Below, in pieces: positions 50,101 through 62,033 of a stretch of 64,000 nt of DNA. The notes below the pieces were generated by a model. It ran no database searches. It was not told where the DNA came from and saw only the letters and a list, made by a program, of their open reading frames with translations. Origin of the DNA: Malaya genurostris (taxonomy: Eukaryota > Arthropoda > Insecta > Diptera > Culicidae); NCBI RefSeq assembly GCF_030247185.1, contig NC_080570.1:1-64000 (forward strand), in the 5' to 3' direction. Every line of letters begins with the position of its first letter. Positions within the stretch are counted from its first letter, which is position 1. A program made the position numbers and the translations under genes.

Positions 50101-51764
50101 GTAACAACGAAAATTCGTTTTAGGAATTTTTTAACACTACTTTCGGTGCTTTCGAAAACGGGAAACAAAACATGCAAACTGGAAGAGTTATTAGACAAAG
50201 TCTGTTAATTTCTTCCATTCAGTGCGTTATCAATTCTACAACAAGTGATAATATCGTAAAACTTTTGACTTGAATCTAGGTTTGTGAAAATCCATGTAAA
50301 TGGACACATCGGATACGGAAAATTGTGTGAACTCGGGTAAGGGTCGAGTAACAATGTCGTTTTGAGAGCAGTGCCATCATGCTATGAGATTCGCATTGGA
50401 AGCATTCCAAGGCTTTCCAAAATTTTACCAGTTAACTTTCAAATGAATATGTGTGTGATCACAGCATATTGTGCAAACTCATATGTACGCCAGGATAAAC
50501 GTTCGATAAGTCTCATCTTTTACTAATGTATAGATTAATTTTCTTTCAGTCGTGTACCTAACTATCTATTGGAGCAGATCTTTGAGATATTCCAAGTTGT
50601 ACTGTTCAGTGTTTCTGAAGGTTTTTTTATTTTGTTATTGTTGAACAGAATTGGTTATGATGGCCATTTTTAGTTAGATAATTAAAAAAAAAAGAATTGT
50701 TTAGTGAGATTGATATTTAGTCTTAGGAAGCAGAGAACGAAGAAAGTGGTGTAATTTAAAGTTTCGTTTTTAAGTTTTAGAAGATGCACACTGGCATAGT
50801 CATTTAAAAGAGCCAATAATCATCATGGAACAGTTAGATAGAATATTGAACCAAGCAGTTTCAGTTAAGAATAGTAAAAAAGTCGTAGTGATCAATAAAT
50901 AATAGTTACATACTGAGCTTATGCTTTACTAAGCATTCCATATTACTACTTCGTTACTCCAGATCGAGATCAGCTGAAAATAGAACAAAGAATTTTATTT
51001 TCTGGTAACACCAGAATTGAATGATGAATACCGGCGCCGGCCAGGTCCGAATGTTGATCGGCTAAGGAATAGGAAAGTTTGTTACTCCAACATTTGTTGT
51101 TACTAGGCCGTATAAACTACTGTGCACTCCACAAGTGTCACGGAAGGAAGATAGTTGTTAGTAAATATTTCAGTGATTGTAGTATTCGCACGCAACGTCT
51201 GGGCTCAAGGTCCTTATTTTTGAAAGCTGAATTCACAAGTACTAAACGCAGGCTAAAAGAAAATGGTTTAATGCTATCGCGGACTTTCAACAATTTTTTA
51301 AGTTAAAAGCGTCTGCTACAATAGTAACGAGTGGAAATAATTTATGCAAACCGGTTGATTTACAGGCCACTAGACATAGGTAACCAGAATTCCAACGCTT
51401 GAATGGTTGTTTTGGTTTGTTTTGAGCCCGCAGTTAAAAAATGGATTTATCTTGTATAAATTTAAAGTGTGATACGTAACCTAACTGAAAATCTACTGAC
51501 TGTGTTTTATCAGTAGTAAAATTTCTGTTATTTATTCGACATAACGTAAAACTTGTTTTCAAAATTAGATTCATCTGCATTATTACTATTATAATATAAA
51601 CGGTTTTTTTGTGAGAGGTGATTTTTATCATTCAAAGGTGAGAGATAGCATGAAATTATAAAAAGCATTTTACCACATAAAACTATTCTTTCAAGTTCGA
51701 AGAAATGGACAAGACATAATCATAAACATATGATCACACAACAACATCATAAATATATCACTTT
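50101..51764. other. no recognised gene or element
   Basis: AT-rich DNA. The 75-codon frame at 51079-51306 has no recognisable domain and no start context worth noting. Confidence 0.4.
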
Positions 51765-51835
51765 AATCCGGCGAACGACCACAATTAGGTTAAAGTCGGG
51801 TATAAATAAACGATAAAAAAAAATCTATTACTTCA
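51765..51835 (+). repeat. tail family C, short copy
   Basis: CCGGCGAACGACCACAATTA then GGTTAAAGTCGGGTATAAAT and an A-rich end. The best preserved of the short tails. Confidence 0.6.
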
Positions 51836-52124
51836 TATTCAATGGAATCCCTAATACGAATATCCACGTTTATGATAAAGTTCGGATACAATCGCCACAT
51901 AGAACGAAACTTGCTTGAAAATTTAGCAAAAGATTTTTAAATGTTTGTAAAAATATGAAATTATATGAGCCATCGAGCAAAATGTTATTACGCAATAATG
52001 AAGGTGATTCGTATCTAAAAATGCGAAAAACGGTATGTGCATGAGAATTCGATATAAGATCGGTTTCAAAGCACATCAAAAAATTCATTATCGAAGTAAA
52101 AAGGGGGTTGGTAAATCAAACCTG

Positions 52125-52406
52125 CTGGAATATGGCGTTTGAGGTCATTTTAAAATATTTTATGAAACCCCACAAATTATGTGTATTTTCGGAACGGATA
52201 TTTGTTTATTATGGATATGATGATTAGATGCCGAAAAATAATTGTTCAAAAATTCAAGATGGCGACTGGAATATGGCGTTTGAGGTCATTTTAAAATATT
52301 TTATGAAACCCCACAAATTATGTGTATTTTCGGAACGGATATTTGTTTATTATGGATATGATGATTAGATGCCGAAAAATAATTGTTCAAAAATTCAAGA
52401 TGGCGA
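52125..52406 (+). repeat. two tandem 141-bp units
   Basis: 52125-52265 and 52266-52406 are essentially identical (CTGGAATATGGCGTTTGAGG … AAAAATTCAAGATGGCGA). Related degenerate sequence continues to about 52760. Confidence 0.95.
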
Positions 52407-52913
52407 CTTCCGGTTTATTGACATTCCTTAAAAATCATTACAAGATGGAATATATTGTCAAATCGGGTTTGATGAGTTGATGCCGGAGGACGATGTATGA
52501 GATCGTTACGAACTCCAATATGTTGATATCCAGTTCACTGATATTCTTTGAAACCCCCTGCAATATTAATATTTTCGGACCAGTTGGTGGATTATGTGAT
52601 GCAAAACAAAGTTTGATGTAGTAAGTATTAGCAAAAGCTAAGTATGGGTACAGAGATGTTGCTAGTTTGAGGTAAATCAAAATACCATACTCACTTACGT
52701 CTAGTACCGAGTACCCGGGACCGGAAACTGGGACCGATATATTCAAAGTTAGTTTGTATGGTCATCAATTAACAATAACCACAGATTGTTTTTGTTTAAT
52801 TGTGCTGAGACCAGTTTGATTATAATATACTAGCGGACCCCTGCATACTTCGTAGCGCAATAATATTAGATTAGATGTAGAAAATCAATACTACATATTA
52901 ATATTAATGATTA

Positions 52914-54263
52914 TTGAAGAAAAATATCATTATAATGCTCTATGATAGTGGCCCCAATCTTTTTATATCGCGGACAACAGGGCAAAATATGTATATAAAA
53001 CCGATGGTTTGCCGAAACGCAAACAGGCAGCGTACAATAAATTGGCGGAACATACTGAGTACAGAAAGAAATGTCGACGTCGAAGTAAACAAATTCTATC
53101 ACATTATAAACAAAATATTATCCGAAACTTTGCCCATGAAAAGAAGAAGAAAAAATCATAACAGCAAATTACCTGTATGGTTCAATTCACAACTAAAACA
53201 TTTGAAAAATAAGAAACAAAAAGCACACAAAACTTACAAACAAGAAAAAAGTGACGCTCATCTTCAAAATTACTTAAATCTATGCAATCAACTCAAAATA
53301 GCCATTAACACAGCACACGAAGAATACAACCGCAAAATTGAAAACGAAATAAAGACTTGCCCTAAGAACTTTTTTAACTACACAAAAACTAAACTAAAAA
53401 GCAACAATTTTCCATCCCAAATGCACCTCGACGAACATGTAGGGAAAAATAGTACAGAAATCTGCAATCAATTTGCAAATTTTTTCCAAGAAGTATATAC
53501 ATCTTATTCAGAAACTGACCGTGACCGTGAATACTTCTCTTTCATACCTGCATTTTCTAGCTCCATCTCTGTAAACTATCTATCAGAACATGACATTTCG
53601 ACAGCACTGAAAAACTTAGATGCCTCAAAAGGGCCTGGACCTGACAGTATACCACCAATATTTTTAAAAAATCTTGCTGAAGAACTTACACTACCACTAC
53701 AACTACTTTTAAACTTATCACTTAATAAATGTACTTTTTCTAAAGCATGGGAATCTTCCTTTCTTGTACCAATATTTAAATCTGGTGCAAAATCTAACAT
53801 TCGGAACTACCGTGGAATAGCCATTATCTCATGCATTCCAAAATTATTTGAAAAAATTGTAAACGAAAAACTTTTTCATCAACTTAAAAATGTAATAACA
53901 AACAAACAACATGGCTTTTTTAAAGGCCGCTCAACTACAACAAATCTTTTAGAATTTATGACATTCACTCTGAATGCAATGGACGCCGGCAACTACGTAG
54001 AAACTCTTTACACTGACTTTAGCAAAGCCTTCGACCGTATTGACATACCTTTACTTCTACACAAACTACAAAAATATGGCATAAAACATACTCTTCTTGA
54101 ATGGCTCAAATCATACTTAACGAATCGTGTACAGGTAGTCCGCTTCCAAAACATTCTGTCTGAACCAATTAATGTAACTTCTGGCGTACCTCTGGGTTCT
54201 CACTTAGGGCCTCTCCTTTTCATTTTACATATAAACGACATTTCCTTCATACTCAAAATCTGA
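52914..54263 (+). pseudogene. non-LTR reverse transcriptase, first part (5'-truncated ORF2)
   Basis: 449 codons. After about 30 residues of unclear origin comes the linker between endonuclease and polymerase (TINWRNILSTERNVDVEVNK), then the reverse transcriptase: DASKGPGPDSIPPIFLKNLA, SFLVPIFKSGAKSNIRNYRG, IAIISCIPKLFEKIV, KQHGFFKGRSTTTNLLEF, LYTDFSKAFDRIDIPLLLHK (catalytic Asp) and VTSGVPLGSHLGPLLFILHI. It belongs to the CR1/Jockey group. The endonuclease is missing. The frame ends at TGA 54261-54263 because of a single-base shift just before the YADD motif. Confidence 0.9.
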
Positions 54264-54265
54264 AA

Positions 54266-55111
54266 GTGCTTATATATGCAGACGACATGAAACTCTTCAT
54301 GGAAATTAAAAATATCAACGACGCTGTAATATTCCAGAACGAAATCAATCTATTCTACATTTGGTGCTGCAAAAGTCTACTCCAACTTAATGTAAAAAAA
54401 TGTAACTCAATAACTTTCAGTAGGAAAAATGAAACTATACCCACAAACATACATCTAGGAAATCAACTTGTAGAAAAATGTAAAATTGTAAGAGATTTAG
54501 GCGTAATCTTAGACTCCAAGCTCACTTTTGTGGAACACTACAATACCATAATCAATAAAGCAAATAGCATGCTGCGCTTTATTAAACGCTTCAGTCATAA
54601 CTTTCAGGACCCATACACAATAAAATTACTATACACTACATATGTCAGACCTATTTTGGAATATTGCAGCCTAGTATGGAATCCATACAATATTATTCAC
54701 GAAGAACGCATCGAATCTATTCAAAAACAATTTCTTTTATATGCACTTCGTAAATTAAACTGGACAGCATTTCCTCTACCATCATATGAAGCACGCTGCA
54801 TGCTCATCAATATACAAACACTTAAAGAACGCCGCGACCTTGCAATGCTTTATTTTATCAGCGACATTATTTCTCAACGCATTCAATCACCTTCTTTATT
54901 ATCGCAACTAAATTTTTATACACCTAGCCGTCAATTACGAACCAGGAAATTATTTTTAGAAAGAAACACTAGAACAAATTATGCAAAATACAGTCCAGTC
55001 AATCGAATAATGCGCCATTACAATCAATACTGCGAACATCTTGACCTTACTATGTCAAAAAATCAAATCAAATCTCAGCTTTGTCGTAGAAATAATATGC
55101 GTAGTATGTAA
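54266..55111 (+). pseudogene. non-LTR reverse transcriptase, second part (YADD motif onward)
   Basis: It continues the same polymerase in the next frame, starting VLIYADDMKLFMEIKN, with LGVILDSKLTFVEHYN, TTYVRPILEYCSLVWNPYNI and a C-terminus to MRSM stop. The overlap of frames around 54240-54262 shows one small indel as the only break. After the stop come about 75 bp of 3' UTR and an AATAAAAATAAATAAATA tail ending near 55190. Confidence 0.9.
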
Positions 55112-55379
55112 GTGAACATTGTAAACAATTTATATGTAGTCTACATTTGCTTGACGAAAAAATAAAAATAAATAAATACCATCCGAAAAAAAAACTCTAA
55201 ATTCACGCTACAGACTCATAACGATTATTGACGGTAATAGAAAAGTTAAACGGATGAGAAAATGTCGTTCAAATTGAAATGGCATAGCAGTGGGCATCAT
55301 TGGAATGCGTGAAATGAAAACCTTTTCTTCTTCTAATTTGCCATTCAAAATTGTTGTCTCGACAACATTTGCGATTAAC

Positions 55380-55760
55380 TTTTGAACTTTGAACTTTTTT
55401 CTGTACTTGTTCCTCTATTGTCTGCACTTTATTTTGTACTTTGTGTGATTGTTTCTGTAATTTGTGTGTTTGTTCTTATACTCTCTGTGCTTGTTTCAAA
55501 ATTTGTTCCAGTACTTTCTGTACCTGCTCCAGTATTTTCTGTATTTGGTCCTGTAACTTCTGTACTTATATCTGTACCATCTGCTCATTCTGTTTCTTTT
55601 TCTGCATTCCATTGTGCCAGTACTTCGTATACTTGTTTCCATCATTTTTGTACTTTGTTTTGTACTTTCTGCAACTTGTTCCTGTACCTTCTTTATTTTT
55701 TCCTGAGCTTAGCTTCTGTACTTGTTCCTTTCATTTCTGTACCTGTAGCTGTCCCTGTGA
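55380..55760 (+). repeat. degenerate CTGTACTTTCTGTACC-type minisatellite
   Basis: About 380 bp of irregular tandem units of TGTTCCTGTACTTTCTGTAC type, strongly T/C-biased on this strand. The two open frames over it (144 and 134 codons, Cys/Phe/Val-rich) are by-products of the repeat. Confidence 0.75.
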
Positions 55761-56160
55761 ATTTCTCACAGCTCAAAAAGGTGCCCTTCCGAAATCAAAA
55801 GCATATAATTATTTAGAATGTCTCAGACATCTGTTACAGAAATAAAAAGACAGAAAACGTAATGAAATGTAATACAATATCAGTTCCAGTGGAAAAGTTT
55901 AAAGTGTATGTTAAAAACAGCCGTAAAGGGCACACCGAGAATTAGGTACATAAGCAATCTTCAGTAATATTAGTTTTTAATCTTTGGGTCCCTCCCGAAA
56001 TGAAATCCTGGGTACGGGCCTGGTAAAATATATGTTGTTATTCCACGGAAAATATTGGACCCATATCTTTTATTTTGTCATTAGGGTGACCATATTCATG
56101 TTAGGGTTGTTTGAATAATTGATTATATTCCATTTTGTACTAAAATGGTTTTTGTTAAAA

Positions 56161-56385
56161 ACTAGCTGAATTACCCGGCGTTGCTCGGAAAAGAAAAGTT
56201 TACCGATTGGACAAGCGCGGGAATTTTAAAATGAAAATTCCGGTTCTTTTTTTATCATAAGGTAGTGACTATGAAGAGGAACAAACTGACAATCATACAT
56301 CAAGACGGTATACGGTATTTTATGCTACAACTATCGCAAAAACTCTAAACTCAACTCCATGGGCTCTTGCAGGTTTGAATTTACC
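56161..56385 (+). repeat. repeat D fragment
   Basis: ACTAGCTGAATTACCCGGCG then TTGCTCGGAAAAG. Host of the hAT-like MITE that follows at 56386; it resumes at 56665. Confidence 0.45.
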
Positions 56386-56656
56386 CAGTGGCGTACCAGG
56401 AAATTTGGCGCCCGTGGCAAAATAAGAGTTTTGCCGCCCCCATCGTTGGATTAGTGAGCAAAACACGAAAATCCGCAAAAATCTTCGGAGATCAAAAAAA
56501 AATGTGAACCAAAATCCGGGAATCCGCAAAGATCATCGGAGAGCAAAAAAAAAAGGAAACCCAAAATCCAGAAATCCGCAAAAGATGACTTTGCCGTCCC
56601 CTTCAAATGTTTCGCCCGGGGCGAATGTCCCCTTCGCCCCCCTAGGTACGCCACTG
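56386..56656. mobile_element. 271-bp hAT-like MITE
   Basis: The 8-bp duplication AATTTACC is present at 56378-56385 and 56657-56664. Inverted ends are CAGTGGCGTACC. Inside are two or three repeated units (AAATCCGCAAARATCWTCGG) and G/C-rich blocks near both ends. The 8-bp duplication and CAGTG-type ends fit the hAT superfamily. Confidence 0.85.
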
Positions 56657-56792
56657 AATTTACCCTTGAACTTAGCCATTTTTGCTAGTGATGACGATCA
56701 AAAACAATGTATCAGGTAGATGATTGTAGATCATCGCAAAATGTATAATCAAAGTGCATTATAGAAGAATATAAGTCATATTGCATTTCAAA

Positions 56793-56860
56793 AAACTTGT
56801 TTTAATCCACCTAGTGGTGTAATGATGCCTTTCTCATATTAAATACTGTGGTATTCTATT
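56793..56860 (-). repeat. repeat A terminus
   Basis: TTTTAATCCACCTAGTGGTG then TAATGATGCCTTTCTCATAT: the repeat A end in reverse orientation. Further diverged A sequence (TTCCGGAACCGGAAGTCAGA, CGCCATCTCTGAGAAAAT) lies at 57235-57370. Confidence 0.7.
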
Positions 56861-57035
56861 CAAAATGTTTCTCTTTGATTTTTGAAAGAAGCCAAGGGAT
56901 TGTTTGATCATTGACTAGTATAACATACAGAATGTAACAGTACTTTACTCGCGACGATGATTTAAATTTTTATTGTATCCGAAAATATGCAGTAATTTTT
57001 GGCACGACCATAAAACCTCTCATTTGACCCTAAGA

Positions 57036-57172
57036 TTGGATTCATAATGTCATTAGGGTCTATAGTAATAGCCATGCAATGATTCTGTACGCTATAAGAA
57101 ACGGCTGCGAAGTCTGTTGAAACAGAAAGGCAAAATTCCACAAAAGGAATGTAATGCCAAGACTTTGCTTTT
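57036..57172 (+). mobile_element. SINE S1, 5'-truncated copy
   Basis: TCATAATGTCATTAGGGTCT, GCCATGCAATGATTCTGTAC, GTCTGTTGAAACAGAAAGGC, TGTAATGCCAAGACTTTGCT. It sits within a repeat A copy. Confidence 0.8.
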
Positions 57173-57399
57173 AGAATTTTTTTGCGTTTTTTGTTTCGCC
57201 TGCTCAAGTGACGTTATCAAATTTTTAACACATTTGACTCTATAATTCCGGAACCGGAAGTCAGATCCGGATCAAATTTGGGTGTTTTATTTGGGACTAT
57301 GAGAACTTTCATTTGAATTCAAAATTGTAAAAATCGATCACGCCATCTCTGAGAAAATTCGAATTGATTTCGCAAATTTTTAATTACTGCTCACGTGAC

Positions 57400-59220
57400 T
57401 GGGTCGTCATAGCATTTGCAGACGCAGTAGGACATTTCAACTCGAAAGTCAAATCGTTTTAGATCATCAGGAGGAAAATTCTTCTTTTTACTTTTCTTCT
57501 CTCTCACCGCTAGTCTAATATCATAACAAAGTTATACTGAATGTTACGCAGAGTGTCAGATCAAAAATGATCAATCGTGAGAAATTAATCAATAAAATGA
57601 TAAATTGTTGGACATTAAGAAATTCATATGACAGTGGTATTCAATATACAGTTCTTTAAATTGTTTATGAACAATGAATTCATTTAAACATGCACACACA
57701 CAAATTTTGAATTTTACAGATGATCTAATCCCACATATGATGCAATTTATTAAGAACTTAATTTGTCAAATGACAAATGTTATTTCTATTCGGCTAGCAA
57801 GTGCGACTGCATAAATTTATATGCACCACTTACCAGCTAAGCTGATGTGTTCTTCCATGGCTCAGTCGATTAATGAACGTTCTTTTCGATTAAATGATTT
57901 TCGGATCAAGTCGCCGCTCTCGCTGTCAGTATGTTTCTTTTATTTCAATGAATTTCATGTATATGTCCTTCAACGTAAATTTACGTAAAATGCGACACTC
58001 CATACATGTTCATCTTATAAGAGGTTAAATCATAAAATGAATCATCAGTTAAACTTAAAAACAGTTCTGATTGTCTTCTTCAGAATGTTCAGTAATGGCG
58101 CTAAAAACATCCAACTTTTTTTACACATTGCATGTGACAAAATTAATCTGGTAGCTTCTAGGTTATATTAATTGTTACTAATAATCACTACCTGCCATTC
58201 CGGCTATTCAAAAGATAAACTTGAGTTTCGTATTGGAAAAATTGACATAATATTGAAGAGAAATATGTTTACGATTTGCACTTATGGTTTGCACTTATGG
58301 TTTACGATTTGTACTTATGATTATGAGGCTCTACATCTGCACTCATGGCAATGAAACTGAAGTCCCGCATTGATTGTAGTTTCCTCCTGATCTGTCAAAT
58401 TTTGATGTTTTTCACAAACACTAAAAAGTTTCATTCCATTACAGAAATCGTCTTTGACATTAGTATCTAATAAGCAATCATAATACGCGCTTTAATAAAT
58501 TAATTCATGTGAAAGATAAATGTCTTATTTTCCCGTTAAAACTTGCACAGTACAGTCCATTCGTCAATTCGTTCTACAGTTGGCTGATTTGTTGAGTGGT
58601 ATTTAATACAACATTTATTCGGTTAGCATTACGTCGTTAAGTCATATGTTCAATTATTTTGATACACTTTTAAGCGCGTGGTTCGAATGGCGAATCACAC
58701 GGATCAAGTATGCATATGAAATCTCCACAGGAAACAGCGCGTTGCGCGCCAAACGTTTTTTAAAGTTAGGATGAGATCTACGGTCTCTGTTCGCTCAATA
58801 GACTGTTGGAATAAGATGAAAATAGGTACTTTAACTTTTCGAATGTTTTGCGTGGATAAAACAGTAGTGTCGCACAGTTGTCGAACTATTTTTGTTGCGG
58901 TATTACTTCTTAGAGCCGAAGCGAGGACGTTGTATTCAATTTTCACAATTCGTTGATTGAAAATCAAGCAAACTTATTTCAAATTTATCTCACAGGATTT
59001 TAATTAGGTTTGAATTTCATCCGGTCTCAATATTATAAGGTGATGAATGTTAAGAATTTCTTACTGCCATTTAAAGTGATATGAAAACTCCTCGGGACAG
59101 AGCTAGAAAATAATCAGTTGTGTGGGTCTCGTTTGCTTATGGCCAATCGAAACTACTTTGACTGTACCAATTCACAGTTTCTGGTTCTGGAAGTACGAGA
59201 AGAAGTGGTCCAATATTCCT
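57400..59220. other. no recognised gene or element
   Basis: AT-rich sequence. A short triplication of TTTGCACTTATGG-like words at 58277-58322, and a segment at 58690-58760 sharing CCAAACGTTTTTT-type words with 1390-1440. The 87-codon minus frame at 58704-58967 has no recognisable domain. Confidence 0.4.
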
Positions 59221-59227
59221 AACGAAG

Positions 59228-59790
59228 CTCACTACACACTTAGAAAATTTCGCCGAATTCGGTACTTTTTAACCGAATTTCGAACAGCTGACCGTTCGGT
59301 AATTCAATTGATTGCTGAGTGTTCGGTAGTGGAAATTTGGTTTACCTGTCAAACAACTACCGAACATTCAGTTAACTCACTGGTGTCAACTAACGGACGG
59401 TTCGGTATTTTTTTTGTTTTGGTTGAAATTGAAACTCAATTGAAAAGGTTTTCGAATTTTCCAAATAAATACAACTTTTCATTCATTGATTACGCTTTTC
59501 TATTTTGGAAATATGTATTCCTTGATTTTTCACTTCAATGTGTGAAAAAATTTAGCTCCTGTCGTCATTTAGCAAATACCCACACACCACACTTAGAAAA
59601 TTTCGCAGAATTCGGTAATTTTTACCGAATTTTCAACAGCTGAGCATTCGGTAATCAGTTCGGTAATTAAATTGATTACCGATCGTTTAGTAATTGCTGA
59701 GCTGTCAAACAACTACAGTAAACTGTAAACCAAATGGATCTAACTGGTTGTTCGGTAATTTTTTGTTTATTTGTTTTCCTTTGGTTAAAA
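59228..59790 (+). repeat. two adjacent related TIR-type repeats (TTCGGTAAT family)
   Basis: 59228-59420 and 59584-59790 both start ACACACTTAGAAAATTTCGC and share AATTCGGTA, ACAGCTGA, CAACTACCGAACAT/CAACTACAGTAAAC and GGTTCGGTA/TGTTCGGTAA with long poly-T runs. Many TTCGGTA/TACCGAA words give local hairpins. The 173-codon open frame here is spurious. Confidence 0.6.
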
Positions 59791-60121
59791 TTCTGGATTT
59801 TCGGATTTCAAAAAACAACACAAATTCCCAAAAACGAATGCAGAAAGCTCCAACAATAATAATTGTGATAAAAACGTTCCAAAATCCCCTGAATTAATAA
59901 TTAAAGTCAAACAATTTTACACGGTGCACACAAAACATCGAATTTCTCAAGAAGGGAAGAAGAAACCCGACACAACGAATGTTCTTGATTTTTTAATTCA
60001 TTTTTACACCGCGATCTTAACTGAAACGTTGCTAACAATAAACTGTCAAAGTTAGGATTCGATGGTGGCGCGACATGTGTCGACAAGTTAAGCCCATATT
60101 CGAGCGAGTTGCGCTGCGGTA

Positions 60122-61165
<1,044 letters not shown>

Positions 61166-61868
61166 CTACCAAAGGAAAGTCTTGGCATTACATTTCTTTC
61201 GTGGAATTTGGCTTTTCTGTTTCAACCGACCTCGCAGTCAATTCTTAGTGTACAGAATCATTGCATGACTAGTACTATGGATCCTACTGACACTAATACC
61301 ATGTTCACATTAGCGCTGATATCACTTGATATACCGAGATGATATGCATATCATGTCGAAGTGTTCACATATGATCGAAATGATATCGTTTGACAATCAA
61401 ATTGTCATATTGAATGTTCTCATTAGAAATAAGATCAATAATATTACCTTTCTCTATTAAAATTAAATCAATAATTGAAGTCTTGCATTTTAGTGTCTCC
61501 GAACGCCAGTATTCGTTGAAAAATTCGAAATTATAATGATTGTTTATTGTCACTCTCGAAGTGACGTTCATAAATGAGTGCGTTCAATGCCATTATCCGT
61601 GTTGCTAGTTGCGATTTTTGACAACTCGACATGATATCGTACATGATATCCCGGATATCATGCCAAAATGATAATACGCGTTGACATCAAATTGTATGGG
61701 ATATCAAGTGATATCGCACATGATATCATCGGATATCAAGTATATCCGTATATCACTTGATATCAGCGCTAATGTGAACATACTATAAGAAACCTTCCAG
61801 GTCGGGGCTCGAACATACGACAACTGGCTTGTAAGACAAGCGTCCTGCGCATTGAACCGCCAACCCGG
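61166..61868 (-). mobile_element. SINE S1 (reverse), split by a MITE
   Basis: 61166-61296 holds the 3' body and 61789-61868 the tRNA-like head (GGCTCGAACATACGACAACT … GCATTGAACCGCCAACCCGG, reverse sense). The two pieces are collinear with the 16011 copy once 61297-61785 and one TAA are removed. Confidence 0.85.
61297..61785. mobile_element. 489-bp Tourist-like (PIF/Harbinger-type) MITE
   Basis: TAA duplication (61294-61296 and 61786-61788). Inverted ends are TACCATGTTCACATTAGCGC and TAGTATGTTCACATTAGCGC. The interior is rich in GATATCA/TGATATC words. The 3-bp TAA duplication is the classical mark of PIF/Harbinger insertions. Confidence 0.8.
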
Positions 61869-61920
61869 GTTCAATTGTTCTACCAATAGAAATAAAAATA
61901 TTAATTCTGAGTGTAGACCC

Positions 61921-62033
61921 ATTGCATGGCTGGTGCTACGATCCTAAGAATCTTTCCAGGTCGAGGCTCGAACATACAACTATTGATTTGTAAAACTAGC
62001 GTCCTATGCATTGAACCGCCAACCCAGCCACAT
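61921..62033 (-). mobile_element. SINE S1 head, truncated copy
   Basis: GCATGGCTGGTGCTACGATC … GAGGCTCGAACATACAACTA … CATTGAACCGCCAACCCAGC, reverse orientation, lacking the 3' body. Confidence 0.7.

Noticed and set aside
55382..55845. 144- and 134-residue Cys/Phe/Val-rich frames resembling a membrane protein
   Set aside because: They arise from a degenerate T/C-rich minisatellite read in two frames; no start context, no conserved domain.
59122..59643. 173-residue plus-strand frame
   Set aside because: It overlaps two related TIR-type repeats (TTCGGTAAT family) and has no recognisable domain.
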